This document shows positions 16,130 through 25,531 of a DNA stretch of 64,000 nucleotides, piece after piece; within the stretch, counting starts at the first letter, position 1, and the number at the start of each line of letters is the position of its first letter. The position numbers were made by a program, and so were the translations under genes. Origin of the DNA: Streptomyces lucensis JCM 4490 (GTDB taxonomy: Bacteria > Actinomycetota > Actinomycetes > Streptomycetales > Streptomycetaceae); NCBI RefSeq assembly GCF_014650035.1, contig NZ_BMUE01000008.1, forward strand, positions 331,780-395,779. The letters are read 5' to 3'. The notes beneath the pieces were generated by a model, which did not search any database, was not told the origin of the DNA, and saw only the letters and a list, made by a program, of their open reading frames with translations.

Positions 16130-18304
16130 ATGGAGCCGCTGCGCGGTGCCGACCCGGCCCGGATCGCGCGCTACCGGCTGGTGCGCCGGCTCGGCACGGG
16201 GGGCATGGGTGTGGTGTACCTGGCCCGGTCCGCGGGGGGTTCGCTGGTCGCGGTGAAGGTCATCCGCGCCGCGCACGCGGGCGACCCGGGCTTCCGGGCC
16301 CGTTTCCGCCGTGAGGTGGAGACGGCCGGCCGGGTCCGGAGCCCCTGGGTGGTGCCGCTGCTCGACGCGGACCCGGAGGCGGAGTCGCCGTGGCTCGCCA
16401 CGGCTTTCGTGCCCGGCCCCTCACTGGCGGAGGCGGTCGAGGCGTACGGTCCGCTGCCGGGCGCCTCGGTGCGGTTCCTGGGCGCCCGGCTCGCGCAGGC
16501 GCTGGGCGCCGTGCACGGGGCCGGTCTGGTGCACCGGGACGTCAAGCCCGGCAATGTGCTGCTCGCGGTCGACGGGCCCCGGATGATCGACTTCGGTATC
16601 GCGCGGATGCCGGAGGACACCGCGCTGACCGCCAGCGGGATGGTGGTCGGCTCCCCCGGATTCCTCTCCCCCGAGCAGGCCCAGGGGCGGGGCAGGGAGA
16701 TCGGGCCGGCCAGCGACGTCTTCTCCCTCGGCTGTCTGCTGGCGTTCGCCGCGGCGGGCGTACGCCCCTTCGGCCGGGACTCCGCGGCCGAGGTGCTGGT
16801 GCGTACGGTCCACGACGAACCGGATCTGGACGGCGTACCGGCGTCACTGCTGTCGCTGCTGCGGGACTGCCTGGCGAAGGAGCCCGGCGCGCGCCCCACC
16901 GTGACCGGGATACAGACGGCTCTGGACGGCGGGGGCGGCGCCGGTGGCTGGTTGCCCGAGTCGCTCACCGGGCTGATCGCGCGCCGTTCGGCCGCCGTCC
17001 TCGCCCTGCCGGCGGTCGACGCGACCGAGGTGTCCGGCACACCCGCGGGCGTCGACACGGTGCCCGGCTGGGAAGATCCGCCGAGGGGAGCCACGCGGCG
17101 CCGCCTCCTGGTGCTGGGCACGGTCGCCGGGGTGGTGGCGGCGGGGGCCACGGCGGTGCGGCTGACGGCGGGCCGCTCCGGCCACGCCTCGGCGCCAGGC
17201 GGCGGCACACCGCTTCCGCGACTGGTGCTCGCCCTGCAGGCGGACCTGACCGGGGGCGACAAGCCGGCCGGGCGGGCGCAGGAGAACGGCGTCCGGCTGG
17301 CCGTCGACCACTTCAACGCCCGTGCCGACCGTGGCTTGAGCCTCGCCCTCGAGGTGCACGACGACGGGGGCAGCCCGGCCCGGGCGCGGCGGATCGCGCG
17401 GCAGCTCGCCGCCGACGCCCGGGTCCGCGCCGTGATCGGGCCGACCACCGACGCGTGCGCCGAGGCCGTCCTCCAGCAGTACACGCGAGCGCTGCTCCCC
17501 ATGGTCAGCGTGTCGGTCGGGCTCGACGGGGCGTCAGCCCGCGAGTACCGGGCGTACGCGGCCACCCGTCCCCCCGACCGCAACCTGCCGGAACCGCTGG
17601 TCGCCTACCTCGTCCGCACCGTCCGGACACGCAGGACAGTGCTGATCGACGACGCGGCCGAGGGCGACTTCAGCTGGGAGGTCTGCGCCGGCGTCGCCGA
17701 CGGCCTCCGGTCCGCACGGCGCACCACGATCCGGCGCACCCTCGCCGCCGGGGCGGACGGGGCCGGCGACTTCCGCGCTCTCGCCGAGTCGGTGACCGCC
17801 GCGGAGGCCGACGCGGTGGTGTTCGCCGGCGGGTGCGCACGCGCGGCGGAGCTGGCGCGCGCGCTGCGCGCCGCCGGCTTCTCCGGGGCCCGGCTGGCCA
17901 CCCAGCGCGCCCTCGACCCGCGCTTCCTCGCCTCGGCCGGCGACGCCGCCGACGGGTGGGTCTTCGCCGCCGCCTTCCTCGACCCGGCCCGTGTGACGGC
18001 CGCGAAGCCCTTCGTCGCCGCCTACCGGGAGCGCTTCGGTGCCGCTCCGCCCTGGTACTCCGCGGAGGCCTACGACGCGACACTGTTCGTGGCCGGCGCG
18101 ATGGCGGCGCTGGGCGCGTCACGTGCCGAGCGGGGGGCGATCGCGGGACGGCTGCGCGAGACCGACTACCGGGGGATCACCAAACGGCTGCGCTACACCT
18201 CGTCCAGCACCGGGTACACCATGCGGGCGCTGTACCTCTACCGGACGGCGGGCGGCCGCTTCCGTTTCCTCGGCCAGTACGAGGAAGCCACGGTCACCGG
18301 GTGA
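16130..18304 (+). CDS. Second transmembrane Ser/Thr kinase - periplasmic binding fusion
   Basis: 724 aa, ten bases after its paralogue. Kinase motifs occupy the same positions (GTGGMG, Lys43, H135-R-D137, IDFGIARM). Membrane segment near 325-345 (LLVLGTVAGVVAAGATAV), followed by a Leu/Ile/Val-type binding domain (LALQADLTGGDKPAGRAQENGVRLAVDHFN ... AVIGPTTDACAEAVL). The kinase halves are much more alike than the sensor halves, as expected after duplication and divergence of ligand. The 3' end overlaps the converging PP2C phosphatase gene by 11 bases. Confidence 0.88.
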   Translation: MEPLRGADPARIARYRLVRRLGTGGMGVVYLARSAGGSLVAVKVIRAAHAGDPGFRARFRREVETAGRVRSPWVVPLLDADPEAESPWLATAFVPGPSLAEAVEAYGPLPGASVRFLGARLAQALGAVHGAGLVHRDVKPGNVLLAVDGPRMIDFGIARMPEDTALTASGMVVGSPGFLSPEQAQGRGREIGPASDVFSLGCLLAFAAAGVRPFGRDSAAEVLVRTVHDEPDLDGVPASLLSLLRDCLAKEPGARPTVTGIQTALDGGGGAGGWLPESLTGLIARRSAAVLALPAVDATEVSGTPAGVDTVPGWEDPPRGATRRRLLVLGTVAGVVAAGATAVRLTAGRSGHASAPGGGTPLPRLVLALQADLTGGDKPAGRAQENGVRLAVDHFNARADRGLSLALEVHDDGGSPARARRIARQLAADARVRAVIGPTTDACAEAVLQQYTRALLPMVSVSVGLDGASAREYRAYAATRPPDRNLPEPLVAYLVRTVRTRRTVLIDDAAEGDFSWEVCAGVADGLRSARRTTIRRTLAAGADGAGDFRALAESVTAAEADAVVFAGGCARAAELARALRAAGFSGARLATQRALDPRFLASAGDAADGWVFAAAFLDPARVTAAKPFVAAYRERFGAAPPWYSAEAYDATLFVAGAMAALGASRAERGAIAGRLRETDYRGITKRLRYTSSSTGYTMRALYLYRTAGGRFRFLGQYEEATVTG

Positions 18305-19412
18305 TGCCGTGCATGCCGGTGTGCCTGCGGCGCACCGCGACGGCCGCGATGTCGTCGTCGAGCCGTCCGCCGCTGTAGTGGAGCAGGTCCCGGTGGAGGC
18401 GGTCCAGCAGTTCGCGGGGAGGCGCGGGACCGGTCCGCCGCATCCAGTCCGGCAGCGGGAAGAACGTGCCGGTGCGGTCCCGGGTCTCCGTCACCCCGTC
18501 GGTGTAGAGCAGTATCTGGTCGCCCGGGGCGAAGGAGACGGTGTCGACGCAGTAGTCGTCCCCGAGGAGTGACGCGAGGTTGAGGGGCGGCGAGGCGGCG
18601 GTGGGCTCCAGGACCCGGATCCTCCCGTCCTGGATCAGCATCGGCGGTGGGTGTCCGCAGTTGAGGATCCTGACCTGTCCGCCGCCGGGCGGGATCTCCG
18701 CGATCAGCGCGGTGGCGAAATGCTCCGGCCGGTCCGGGTCGAGGCTCGAGACGCTGTAGCGGCGGATGCTGGTCTCCAGGCGGTGGATGACGCTCTTCAG
18801 GTCGGGCTGGTCGTAGGCGTTCTCCCGGAAACAGTTGATCACCGCCGCGGCCGCCCCGACCGCCGACAGCCCCTTGCCCCGCACGTCGCCGATGAGCAGC
18901 CGGACCCCGTAGGGGGTGTCGGCGACCTCGTAGAAGTCGCCCCCGATCCGGGCCTGCTCCTGGGCTGCCAGGTACAGCGACTCGATGTCGACGTCCTGGA
19001 TGCGGCACGGAAGCGGGCGCAGCAGCACCTTCTGCGCCGCGTCGGCGACGAGCCGGACCTGGAGGAGCATCTCCTCCCGGTGGAGCCGCAGACGGCTCGT
19101 GTAGGCGGCCACCAGGGTGACGACGACGATCGCGGCGGCCGTGTAGGGCGTGCCCAGGTCGGTGTAGAAGAGGCTGAGGCTGACCATGGCGAGCAGGCAG
19201 AACACGCCCAGCAGGATCGTCGGGACCACGGGCCACATCGCGGCGGCCAGGGCGGGCGCGGCGGGCAGCAGGCGGCTGAAGGCGATCTCCCTCGGGGTGG
19301 CGAATGCCAGGCAGGTGATGACGACCGCGAGGATCATCGGGGACAGCGGTACCGTCTCGCGTCGGCCACCGTACGCAGTGCGGTGACGGCGAAGCCGTCC
19401 GGTGCTGATCAC
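18294..19412 (-). CDS. Membrane-bound SpoIIE/PP2C-type phosphatase
   Basis: 372 aa from GTG 19412. Three or four hydrophobic segments in the first 130 residues (MILAVVITCLAFAT; WPVVPTILLGVFCLLAMVSL; AAAIVVVTLVAAY), then a SpoIIE/RsbU-like PP2C domain: GGDFYEV, GDVRGKG, YTDGVTE and LDDDIAAV carry the metal-binding Asp residues. Such enzymes dephosphorylate STAS proteins or other Ser/Thr-phosphorylated partners. No ribosome site precedes the GTG; TAAGAT six bases upstream suggests a leaderless transcript from within the end of the GMC gene. Convergent overlap with the kinase gene hints at a kinase/phosphatase pairing (inference). Confidence 0.82.
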   Translation of the reverse strand: MISTGRLRRHRTAYGGRRETVPLSPMILAVVITCLAFATPREIAFSRLLPAAPALAAAMWPVVPTILLGVFCLLAMVSLSLFYTDLGTPYTAAAIVVVTLVAAYTSRLRLHREEMLLQVRLVADAAQKVLLRPLPCRIQDVDIESLYLAAQEQARIGGDFYEVADTPYGVRLLIGDVRGKGLSAVGAAAAVINCFRENAYDQPDLKSVIHRLETSIRRYSVSSLDPDRPEHFATALIAEIPPGGGQVRILNCGHPPPMLIQDGRIRVLEPTAASPPLNLASLLGDDYCVDTVSFAPGDQILLYTDGVTETRDRTGTFFPLPDWMRRTGPAPPRELLDRLHRDLLHYSGGRLDDDIAAVAVRRRHTGMHGITR

Positions 19413-19421
19413 AAAGGTATC

Positions 19422-21269
19422 TTATCGGGACATAATGGCCTTCGTTTGATTCTCTGTGATCGCCATGGCCGCCGCCATGACGGTCAGCTGGGGGTTGACC
19501 TGCGGGCAGCTGGGGAGCACCGACGCGTCGGCGATCAGCACGCCGTGCACACCGCGGAGCCGGCCCTGCGGATCGGCCGGGAAGCGCTGCGGGCTCGCGC
19601 CCGCGGCGGCCGTGCCGGTGGGGTGGTACGCCGACAGGTGGAGCCGGCGCGCACCGGTGCCGGCCACCACGTCGCGCAGCTCGGTGAGGCTCCGTACGCG
19701 GGGCGTGCGCGGAATACCGGTGAGCACCTCCTCGGCGCCCGCGGCGAACAGCAGCTCGCCCATGGCGAGGACGGCCCGCAGGAGACGGCCGGCGTCGCGG
19801 CGGTCCAGGTGGTAGCGGACCGCGGTGCCGTGGCGGCCCAGGACGCGGCCGCCGGGCCTGTCGGCGATCATCGCCCCGAGCGTGGCGAGCCGGCCGGCGT
19901 CCTCCAGTTCGCGGCGCAGCTCGCCGCCCGCTCCGGGCAGGACGAAGGAGCCCATGCCGGGTGGGGTGGCGGTGGCCTCGATGAGGATGCCCGCGTCGTG
20001 GTGCTCCTCCACGCCGACGCTCTGCAGCACGCCCTGCCAGGCCGTGACGGGTTCGGCGAAGCGCCCCGCGACGCTCGTGGCGGGGTGGACGCTGAGGTTG
20101 TGCCCGAGGCGGGGGTGTCCGCCCAGTCCCGAGCGGCGCAGGAGCTGCGGGGTCTGCAGGGCACCCGCCGCGACGACGACCAGGGGCGCGAGGATGTCGA
20201 ATCCGCCGTCCCGCTCCCGCCTGACGCGCACCCCTGCCGCGCGAGGGCCTCCGGGGCGGTCCGGGTCGACGAGGATGCGCTCCACCCGCGCTTCGGTGAC
20301 GATGCGGGCCCCGGCGGCGCAGGCGTCGGGCAGCACGGAAAGCTGGACGCTCTGTTTGGCGCCGGTCGGGCAGCCGACCACGCACTGGCAGGAGCCCCGG
20401 CAGCCGGGCGCGTTGCGTCGCAGCGGCGCGGCCCGCCAGCCGAGTGCGCGGGCGCCGGCGAGTGCGACGCGGCCGTTCGCACCCAGGACGTCGAGGGGCT
20501 GGGTGGCCACCCGCAGGGTGCGTTCGGCCTCGTTCAGGTGACGGCCGAAGTCGTCGGCCGGCGTCCATCCGAAGTCCTTGCTCCACCGGGACAGGACGTG
20601 GTCAGGGGTGCGGTAGCAGGTGCCGGAGTTGACGAGGGTGGTGCCGCCGACGGCGCGGCCCACCGGCAGCAGCAGCGGCGGACTGCCGATGGTGAAGGTC
20701 GCTCCGCCGTCCCGGTACAGCTCGGTGAACCGGTCCAGGGGCGCGCGCCGGCCGAACGACTCGGTGGAGTGGTGGCTCCCCTCTTCGAGAACGACGACGT
20801 CGAGTCCCGCCCTGGCCAGGGTCCGCGCGGCCACGGCCCCGCCCGCTCCCGAGCCGATGACGACGGCGTCGGCGGTGGAGCGGGACGGCCAGGCGGACGC
20901 GGGCGTCAGGTCGAGCGGGGGATCCGCGCGCGTGAGGGTGCCCGCCGGTGGTCCGCCGTCGAGCATGCGCTCGGTACCGGCCGACAGCAGGACGGGCACC
21001 TTGAGGAGGTCCAGCAGCGGCAGGAGCGCCGGTCGTGCGGCCAGTCCGGCCAGCACGGACTGCCGTTCGAGCGCGGTGAGCCGGGCCAGGGTCCGCCCCG
21101 TACGGGCCAGGGCGTAGGCGTCCACCGCGCCTGCCGCGGCCAGGAAGCCCGCCCGGGCGGCGGCCGGCATCGCGGACAGGACCGTCTCGAGGCGGTCGGG
21201 GACCCGGCGGGGCCAGTCGGTCGTGCCGTCGTCGGCGATGAGGGCGGCCACGAGGCCGGTGTGACTCAT
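19422..21269 (-). CDS. GMC-family FAD oxidoreductase (alcohol/sterol oxidase-like)
   Basis: 615 aa. FAD-binding motif VVIGSGAGGAVAARTLA near residue 137; GGTTLVNSGTCYR matching the GMC signature; C-terminal HLSAYHPTGT and VNPQLTVMAAAMA for the catalytic His/Asn region. A cysteine cluster (CRGSCQCVVGCPTGAK) resembles the motif in long-chain alcohol oxidases and related GMC proteins. The N-terminal 115 residues are helical (FLAAAGAVDAYA ... LTALERQSVLAGL), as in that branch. Start overlaps the upstream beta-barrel gene (ATGA). Likely oxidises a hydrophobic alcohol; substrate inferred only. Confidence 0.85.
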   Translation of the reverse strand: MSHTGLVAALIADDGTTDWPRRVPDRLETVLSAMPAAARAGFLAAAGAVDAYALARTGRTLARLTALERQSVLAGLAARPALLPLLDLLKVPVLLSAGTERMLDGGPPAGTLTRADPPLDLTPASAWPSRSTADAVVIGSGAGGAVAARTLARAGLDVVVLEEGSHHSTESFGRRAPLDRFTELYRDGGATFTIGSPPLLLPVGRAVGGTTLVNSGTCYRTPDHVLSRWSKDFGWTPADDFGRHLNEAERTLRVATQPLDVLGANGRVALAGARALGWRAAPLRRNAPGCRGSCQCVVGCPTGAKQSVQLSVLPDACAAGARIVTEARVERILVDPDRPGGPRAAGVRVRRERDGGFDILAPLVVVAAGALQTPQLLRRSGLGGHPRLGHNLSVHPATSVAGRFAEPVTAWQGVLQSVGVEEHHDAGILIEATATPPGMGSFVLPGAGGELRRELEDAGRLATLGAMIADRPGGRVLGRHGTAVRYHLDRRDAGRLLRAVLAMGELLFAAGAEEVLTGIPRTPRVRSLTELRDVVAGTGARRLHLSAYHPTGTAAAGASPQRFPADPQGRLRGVHGVLIADASVLPSCPQVNPQLTVMAAAMAITENQTKAIMSR

Positions 21270-22705
21270 CGCGTGCCCACCTCCGCGTGCGCCGTGCCGT
21301 CCAGGGTCCACTCGGCCTCGGTGCGCCAGCCGCCGAGCCACCACCTCTCCAGCAGGACGTGCGCGTCGGCGCGCTCGCTGTTGCGGCAGGTGGCGTGCCC
21401 GCCGTCGGGGTCGGTGTAGTCCAGCGCGAGGGTGCGGTCGGGGGGCTGGGTGACCTCCACCCGGATGCGGCGCAGGGCGGTGCGGCCGGTGACCGTCCAC
21501 GTGGGCAGGGTGGTGTCGGCCCGGAAGCGCCCCGCTCCGGCCCAGCCGGCTGCCGCACGCTCGGGGCGGCGGGGCCAGTCGCGGCCGTGGCGGCGCAGCC
21601 GGAGGAAGACCGCGGGAGGCAGCCCGCGCAGTCCCGGACGCGTGGAGACGGCGGCGACGATCTCCAGCACGTCCCCGCCGCCGAGGTCGGCGTGCAGCCA
21701 GGCCCAGCGGCGGGCGTTGCCGTGGCCGTAGATGCGGGCCGACGCGCCCGGGGCCCCGGAGAGCGTCAGCGTCCTGCCGTCGTGCGTGAAGGTCCCGTCG
21801 TACCGGGACCGCGCGGCCGGGAGCATGTGCGCGGCGGGCAGCAGCGGGTGGCGCCAGCACCAGCGGGGGAAGGTGAACAGCGGCGCGCCGCCGGGGCGTT
21901 CGGCGATGTCCCAGTGCAGGGCGCCTTCGTCCGCCGATCCGGACAGGCGCCCGGGCCGGACGGTGACCTCGCCGGCTCTGAAGCCGCTCTCCGCGCGAGA
22001 CCACCGGGCGGGGCCGAACCGGGCGTGCCGCACGGGGCCGTCCTCGGGGAACACAGCGGCCCAGCCGTGCGCGTACGGCTGCGAACCGTCGGCGGGCGCG
22101 GTCAGTTCGTGGTGCAGCCACAGTCCGCTGCCGGTGTCCGGGTCGGTGACGGTGGTGTACCAGACCTCTGTGCGGCCGGGCTCACCGCGCCAGCGGGGCC
22201 TGACGAACGCGCCCGGCCGCCGCGACCGCGGGAAGCGGAAACTGGCCAGGAACGGCAGGAGTTGTGTGCCGAGCGGAAAGCGGAGAGTACCGGTGCCGAT
22301 CGGCGTGCCGTCCTCGTGGAGGGTGTACGGCAGCACGGTCATCGAGGCCACGGGCCTGCGCGCGGAGACGGACTTCCAGCCGTCGAGGGTGAGGCGGCGG
22401 CCGTCGGCGGTGAACTCGACGCGGTAGCGGATGCGGCGCCGGGCGAGGGGCGAGATCTCCAGCTCTCCCCGCGCGCCCGCGTCGTCGGACCAGCCGCTGA
22501 TCCGTACCCGGCCTTCGGCCCGTGCCTCGGTCGTGCCCCACAGCCGCATGACCCGGTCCGCCGACACCGTGAGGTCCAGGCGGACGCGGCGGACCCGGTG
22601 CTCGTCGTCGAGCCGCAGCGTGCCGAGCATCGTCTCGCTGAAGACGGTGCCGCGCCCGGCCGGGTGTCCGTCGGTGCCGGTGCGTGAGGTCGTGGCCGCG
22701 CTCAC
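21266..22705 (-). CDS. Conserved protein of unknown function, partner of the GMC oxidase
   Basis: 479 aa, middle gene of a tightly overlapping operon (4-bp overlaps on both sides). Two repeated-looking halves rich in beta-strand and Trp (GTVFSETMLGTLRL ... ISGWSDDAGARGELEIS, and later SRYDGTFTHDGRTLTLSG ... GHGNARRWAWLHADLGGGDVLEIVAAVS), suggesting lipocalin/AttH-like beta barrels that hold a hydrophobic ligand. No signal peptide. The fixed pairing with the GMC enzyme suggests a substrate carrier or subunit. Fold assignment is tentative. Confidence 0.6.
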   Translation of the reverse strand: MSAATTSRTGTDGHPAGRGTVFSETMLGTLRLDDEHRVRRVRLDLTVSADRVMRLWGTTEARAEGRVRISGWSDDAGARGELEISPLARRRIRYRVEFTADGRRLTLDGWKSVSARRPVASMTVLPYTLHEDGTPIGTGTLRFPLGTQLLPFLASFRFPRSRRPGAFVRPRWRGEPGRTEVWYTTVTDPDTGSGLWLHHELTAPADGSQPYAHGWAAVFPEDGPVRHARFGPARWSRAESGFRAGEVTVRPGRLSGSADEGALHWDIAERPGGAPLFTFPRWCWRHPLLPAAHMLPAARSRYDGTFTHDGRTLTLSGAPGASARIYGHGNARRWAWLHADLGGGDVLEIVAAVSTRPGLRGLPPAVFLRLRRHGRDWPRRPERAAAGWAGAGRFRADTTLPTWTVTGRTALRRIRVEVTQPPDRTLALDYTDPDGGHATCRNSERADAHVLLERWWLGGWRTEAEWTLDGTAHAEVGTR

Positions 22706-23388
22706 GCGAGGCCCTCCAGCATGATCCGCTCGGTGACGGTCAGGTACTGCTCGGCCGCTCGCCGGGCGCCGGCCTCGTCGCCGGACCGCACCGCGGCGAC
22801 CACGGGCTCCAGGCGCCCCCGGGCCACCCCGGCGTCCGTGAACGGTGCCCTCAGTGCGGCGCGCACGGGAAGGTAGGCGTTGAAGAGGGTGTTGGTGAGC
22901 AGGACGTAGACGCGGTTCCCGGTGGCGCGCGCCAGGGCCCGGTGGACCTCGACGTCCGCCAGCTGTACGGCGTCCGCGTCCGCCGCCTCCCCCACGGCCG
23001 CCAGCAGGGCGGCCAGTTCGGTGCGCTGCCGTTCACTCGCCCGGCCCGCCGCGCGTTCGGCGATCAGGGCTCCGATGCTACGACGCACTTCGAACACCTC
23101 CCCGAGCCAGTCGGGGCTGTGCCGTACGAGCATCGGCAGCAGGTCGGCGCCGCCCAGGCGCAGGTAGTCGCGCACGCGGGTGCCGACGCCGTGCCGGGTC
23201 TCCAGGAGTCCGGCCTGCATCAGACGCCCGAACGCGTGCTTCAGGGTGGTGCGGGTGACTCCGTAGCCGTCGGCGAGCGTGCGCTCGGGCGGCAGATAGC
23301 CGCCCGCCGGATGGCGCCCGGTGAGGATGTCCTCACGCAGCCGGCTCTCCAGGGCGTCTACGAGGGTTTCGCGGGGCAGGGACTCCAC
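22702..23388 (-). CDS. GntR/FadR-family transcriptional regulator
   Basis: 228 aa from GTG 23388, chosen because GGAGG lies five bases upstream; an open frame further upstream lacks such a site and covers an operator. Winged helix at about 5-70 (YLPPERTLADGYGVTRTTLKHAFGRLMQAGLLETRHGVGTRV), C-terminal FCD-type ligand domain (FEVRRSIGALIAERAAGRA ... DVEVHRALARATGN). First gene of the GntR - beta-barrel - GMC operon. A perfect inverted repeat immediately upstream is the likely autoregulatory operator. Confidence 0.85.
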   Translation of the reverse strand: MESLPRETLVDALESRLREDILTGRHPAGGYLPPERTLADGYGVTRTTLKHAFGRLMQAGLLETRHGVGTRVRDYLRLGGADLLPMLVRHSPDWLGEVFEVRRSIGALIAERAAGRASERQRTELAALLAAVGEAADADAVQLADVEVHRALARATGNRVYVLLTNTLFNAYLPVRAALRAPFTDAGVARGRLEPVVAAVRSGDEAGARRAAEQYLTVTERIMLEGLA

Positions 23389-23398
23389 GCCGTCCTCC

Positions 23399-23421
23399 AG
23401 TGGCTCAGTGGATGAGCCACT
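23399..23421. promoter_or_regulatory. Probable GntR operator
   Basis: Perfect inverted repeat AGTGGCTCA - 5 bp - TGAGCCACT, 11 bp upstream of the GntR start codon. Arm length and spacing fit a FadR-type dimer site. A related sequence lies at 26744-26774. Confidence 0.55.
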
Positions 23422-23752
23422 CAACCAGTGGGAGTCCGGTGAGTCAATGCCCTCGGCACGAGTTCGCCGCCGGACTCCCGTCCGTGTGCGAGAGGTTGAG
23501 GCATGGTCAGAGCGGCGTTCCGGCGCGGGGTTCCGGTGCGGGGACGCGCTGACGGGTACGCGGAACACGGCCGAGCGCCCCGGGATCGGCCCGGGGCGCC
23601 CACTCGCGGCAGCCGCTTCCCTGTACCGCGGCGACGCCCGCATGACCGGCGCCGAGCCGCACCACCATCGCGCGTGGCCGCGGCGAGCGCACGGCACACG
23701 CCCGCCGGGTCACCGTTTCGTAAGGCGGGACGTCCGCGCGAAGGGTCCTGTC
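23422..23752. other. Intergenic region upstream of gntR operon
   Basis: 330 bp between the operator and the 3' end of the downstream-facing kinase gene. Open frames here are GC-rich shadows with Arg-rich products; no ribosome sites or hairpins worth calling. It should contain the operon's promoter. Confidence 0.4.
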
Positions 23753-25477
23753 TCAGGAGCCGCTGGCCACGACCTTCAGCACCCTGCCCTTGGGATCCGC
23801 TTGCACATAGCCGCCCTCGCCGTACTTGTCGCTGAGGTACACGGACATCCCCGCGGGCGTGCCGAAGATCTTGTCCGGCGTGTTCAGCAGCAGGTAGCGG
23901 GAGGTGACGTGGTCGACCTTGAGCTTCCTGACGCTCTCGCGCAGCAGCGCGGGCACCGCGTCCCAGTCGAACCCGTCCAGGGTGACGGGTGTCTGGTTGC
24001 CGGGCAGCGTGGAGCTGATGATGCCCTTCCTCACGCCCTCACCGGCACGGTAGGTGTACGTGTCGTACTTGGTGTCACTGCCCTTCACCATCAGCTCGGC
24101 GTCGATGTACTGCGGGTACACCGTGAGGCTCCCGAAACGGCTTCGGCCGGTCTCCTTCTCGAACGCCTGGACGGCGGTGCGGATACCGGCCGGAGTCAGC
24201 AGGTCCTTCGTGCCGGCCCCCGCAGTCCTCTCGGGTGACGCGGAGGAGGCCGGTCCGGCCCCCGACGGTGTCCTGGCCGCCGGACCTGTGGAGGCCGGGG
24301 ACCCCGACGCACCGGAGGCCCGGGTGCTGCCATCGGGCCAGAGCGTCCACACGAGCGTGCCGGCGAGCGCCACCACCACGGCGGGCAGGCCGGCCGGCGC
24401 CCAGCGCCCGCGGCGGCCGCGGCGCACGGGCACGGTCGTGGAGGAGGGACGGGTGTCCGCCGGCTTCGACGGCACCGTGTGTGCGGGGCGGGCGTCGTAC
24501 GGCCCGGGGCGCATTCCGGGCGGCGGCCCGAAGCCGGGTGCCGCCGTGCTCGCCGTGGCCGGCGGTGCCGGTACGGCGGGCGGGGGCTGCAGGGGGTAGG
24601 AGGTGGGTGTGCGGGAGTCGTGGGCCGCGGCCTCCAGCATCCGGTCCAGTTCCCGGGCACCGGGCCGTGCCGAGGGCTCGCGGACGAGAACCCGGACCAG
24701 GACGTCGCCGAGCGCACCGGCCCGGACCGGTGGGGGCACCTGCTCGCTGAGGACGGCCGCGAGCGTCGCCAGTGTGGTGCCCCTGCGCAGGGGGTGACGG
24801 CCCTCCACGGCGGTGTAGAGCATCATCGCCAGCGACCACAGGTCCGAGGCGGGCCCTCCCTCGTGACCGGCGACGCGTTCCGGGGCCATGTAGTCGGGGG
24901 TGCCGATGACCGACCCGGTGGCCGTGAGGGTGGTCGCCTCGCGGATCGCCGCGATGCCGAAGTCGGTGAGCACCGGACGGCCGTCCGGGCGCAGCAGGAC
25001 GTTGGCCGGTTTCACGTCACGGTGCTGGATGCCCGCCTCGTGCGCCGCGCGCAGCGCGGCCAGCACTTCGCGTCCGAGCAGCGCCGCCTCCCCGGGATCC
25101 ATGGGGCCGCGGGCGAGACGGTCGGCCAGGGAACCGCCGGTGACCAGTTCCATGACGATCCAGGGGTAGGTCCCCGGGCCGCCGTCCACGATGTGGTGGA
25201 TCGTCACCACGTTGGGGTGCTCGACCCGGGCCAGGGCGCGCGCCTCCCGCAGGACCCGTTCCCGCAGCATGAGGGCGGCTTCCGGGTCGTACTCGGCGAG
25301 GTCCGGATCGGGTGGCCGCACCTCCTTGACGGCCACGCTCCGGTGCAGGACGAGGTCCTGGGCCGTCCAGACCATGCCCATGCCGCCACCGCCGAGCCGT
25401 TTCCGCAGCTCGAACCGCCCGTCGACAACCCGTCTGCCGCTGCTGCCGTCGCCCGCATCGCTCATGCGCGGGAGCAT
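23753..25477 (-). CDS. Transmembrane Ser/Thr protein kinase
   Basis: 574 aa from 25477 (or 570 from ATG 25465; neither has a clear ribosome site). Kinase domain at about 20-285: GGGGMG loop, VAVKEV lysine, QHRDVKPANVLL, LTDFGIAA, GTPDYMAPE. Pro/Ala-rich linker, one membrane segment (LPAVVVALAGTLVWTLW, about 365-382), Ser/Thr/Pro/Gly linker, then an extracellular C-terminal domain of about 150 residues (IRTAVQAFEKETGRSRFGSLTVYPQYIDAEL) without PASTA repeats, as in a number of Streptomyces kinases. Ligand unknown. Transcribed alone, after the DUF3103-like gene. Confidence 0.88.
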   Translation of the reverse strand: MLPRMSDAGDGSSGRRVVDGRFELRKRLGGGGMGMVWTAQDLVLHRSVAVKEVRPPDPDLAEYDPEAALMLRERVLREARALARVEHPNVVTIHHIVDGGPGTYPWIVMELVTGGSLADRLARGPMDPGEAALLGREVLAALRAAHEAGIQHRDVKPANVLLRPDGRPVLTDFGIAAIREATTLTATGSVIGTPDYMAPERVAGHEGGPASDLWSLAMMLYTAVEGRHPLRRGTTLATLAAVLSEQVPPPVRAGALGDVLVRVLVREPSARPGARELDRMLEAAAHDSRTPTSYPLQPPPAVPAPPATASTAAPGFGPPPGMRPGPYDARPAHTVPSKPADTRPSSTTVPVRRGRRGRWAPAGLPAVVVALAGTLVWTLWPDGSTRASGASGSPASTGPAARTPSGAGPASSASPERTAGAGTKDLLTPAGIRTAVQAFEKETGRSRFGSLTVYPQYIDAELMVKGSDTKYDTYTYRAGEGVRKGIISSTLPGNQTPVTLDGFDWDAVPALLRESVRKLKVDHVTSRYLLLNTPDKIFGTPAGMSVYLSDKYGEGGYVQADPKGRVLKVVASGS

Positions 25478-25531
25478 AGTTGCCGCCGCCGACGGCCGTG
25501 GTGACGGCCCCCGGCACGGCCGTCGGGGCGG

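Noticed and set aside
23421..23699. 92-codon minus-strand frame upstream of gntR
   Set aside because: Arg-rich product, no ribosome site, region expected to hold the gntR promoter.
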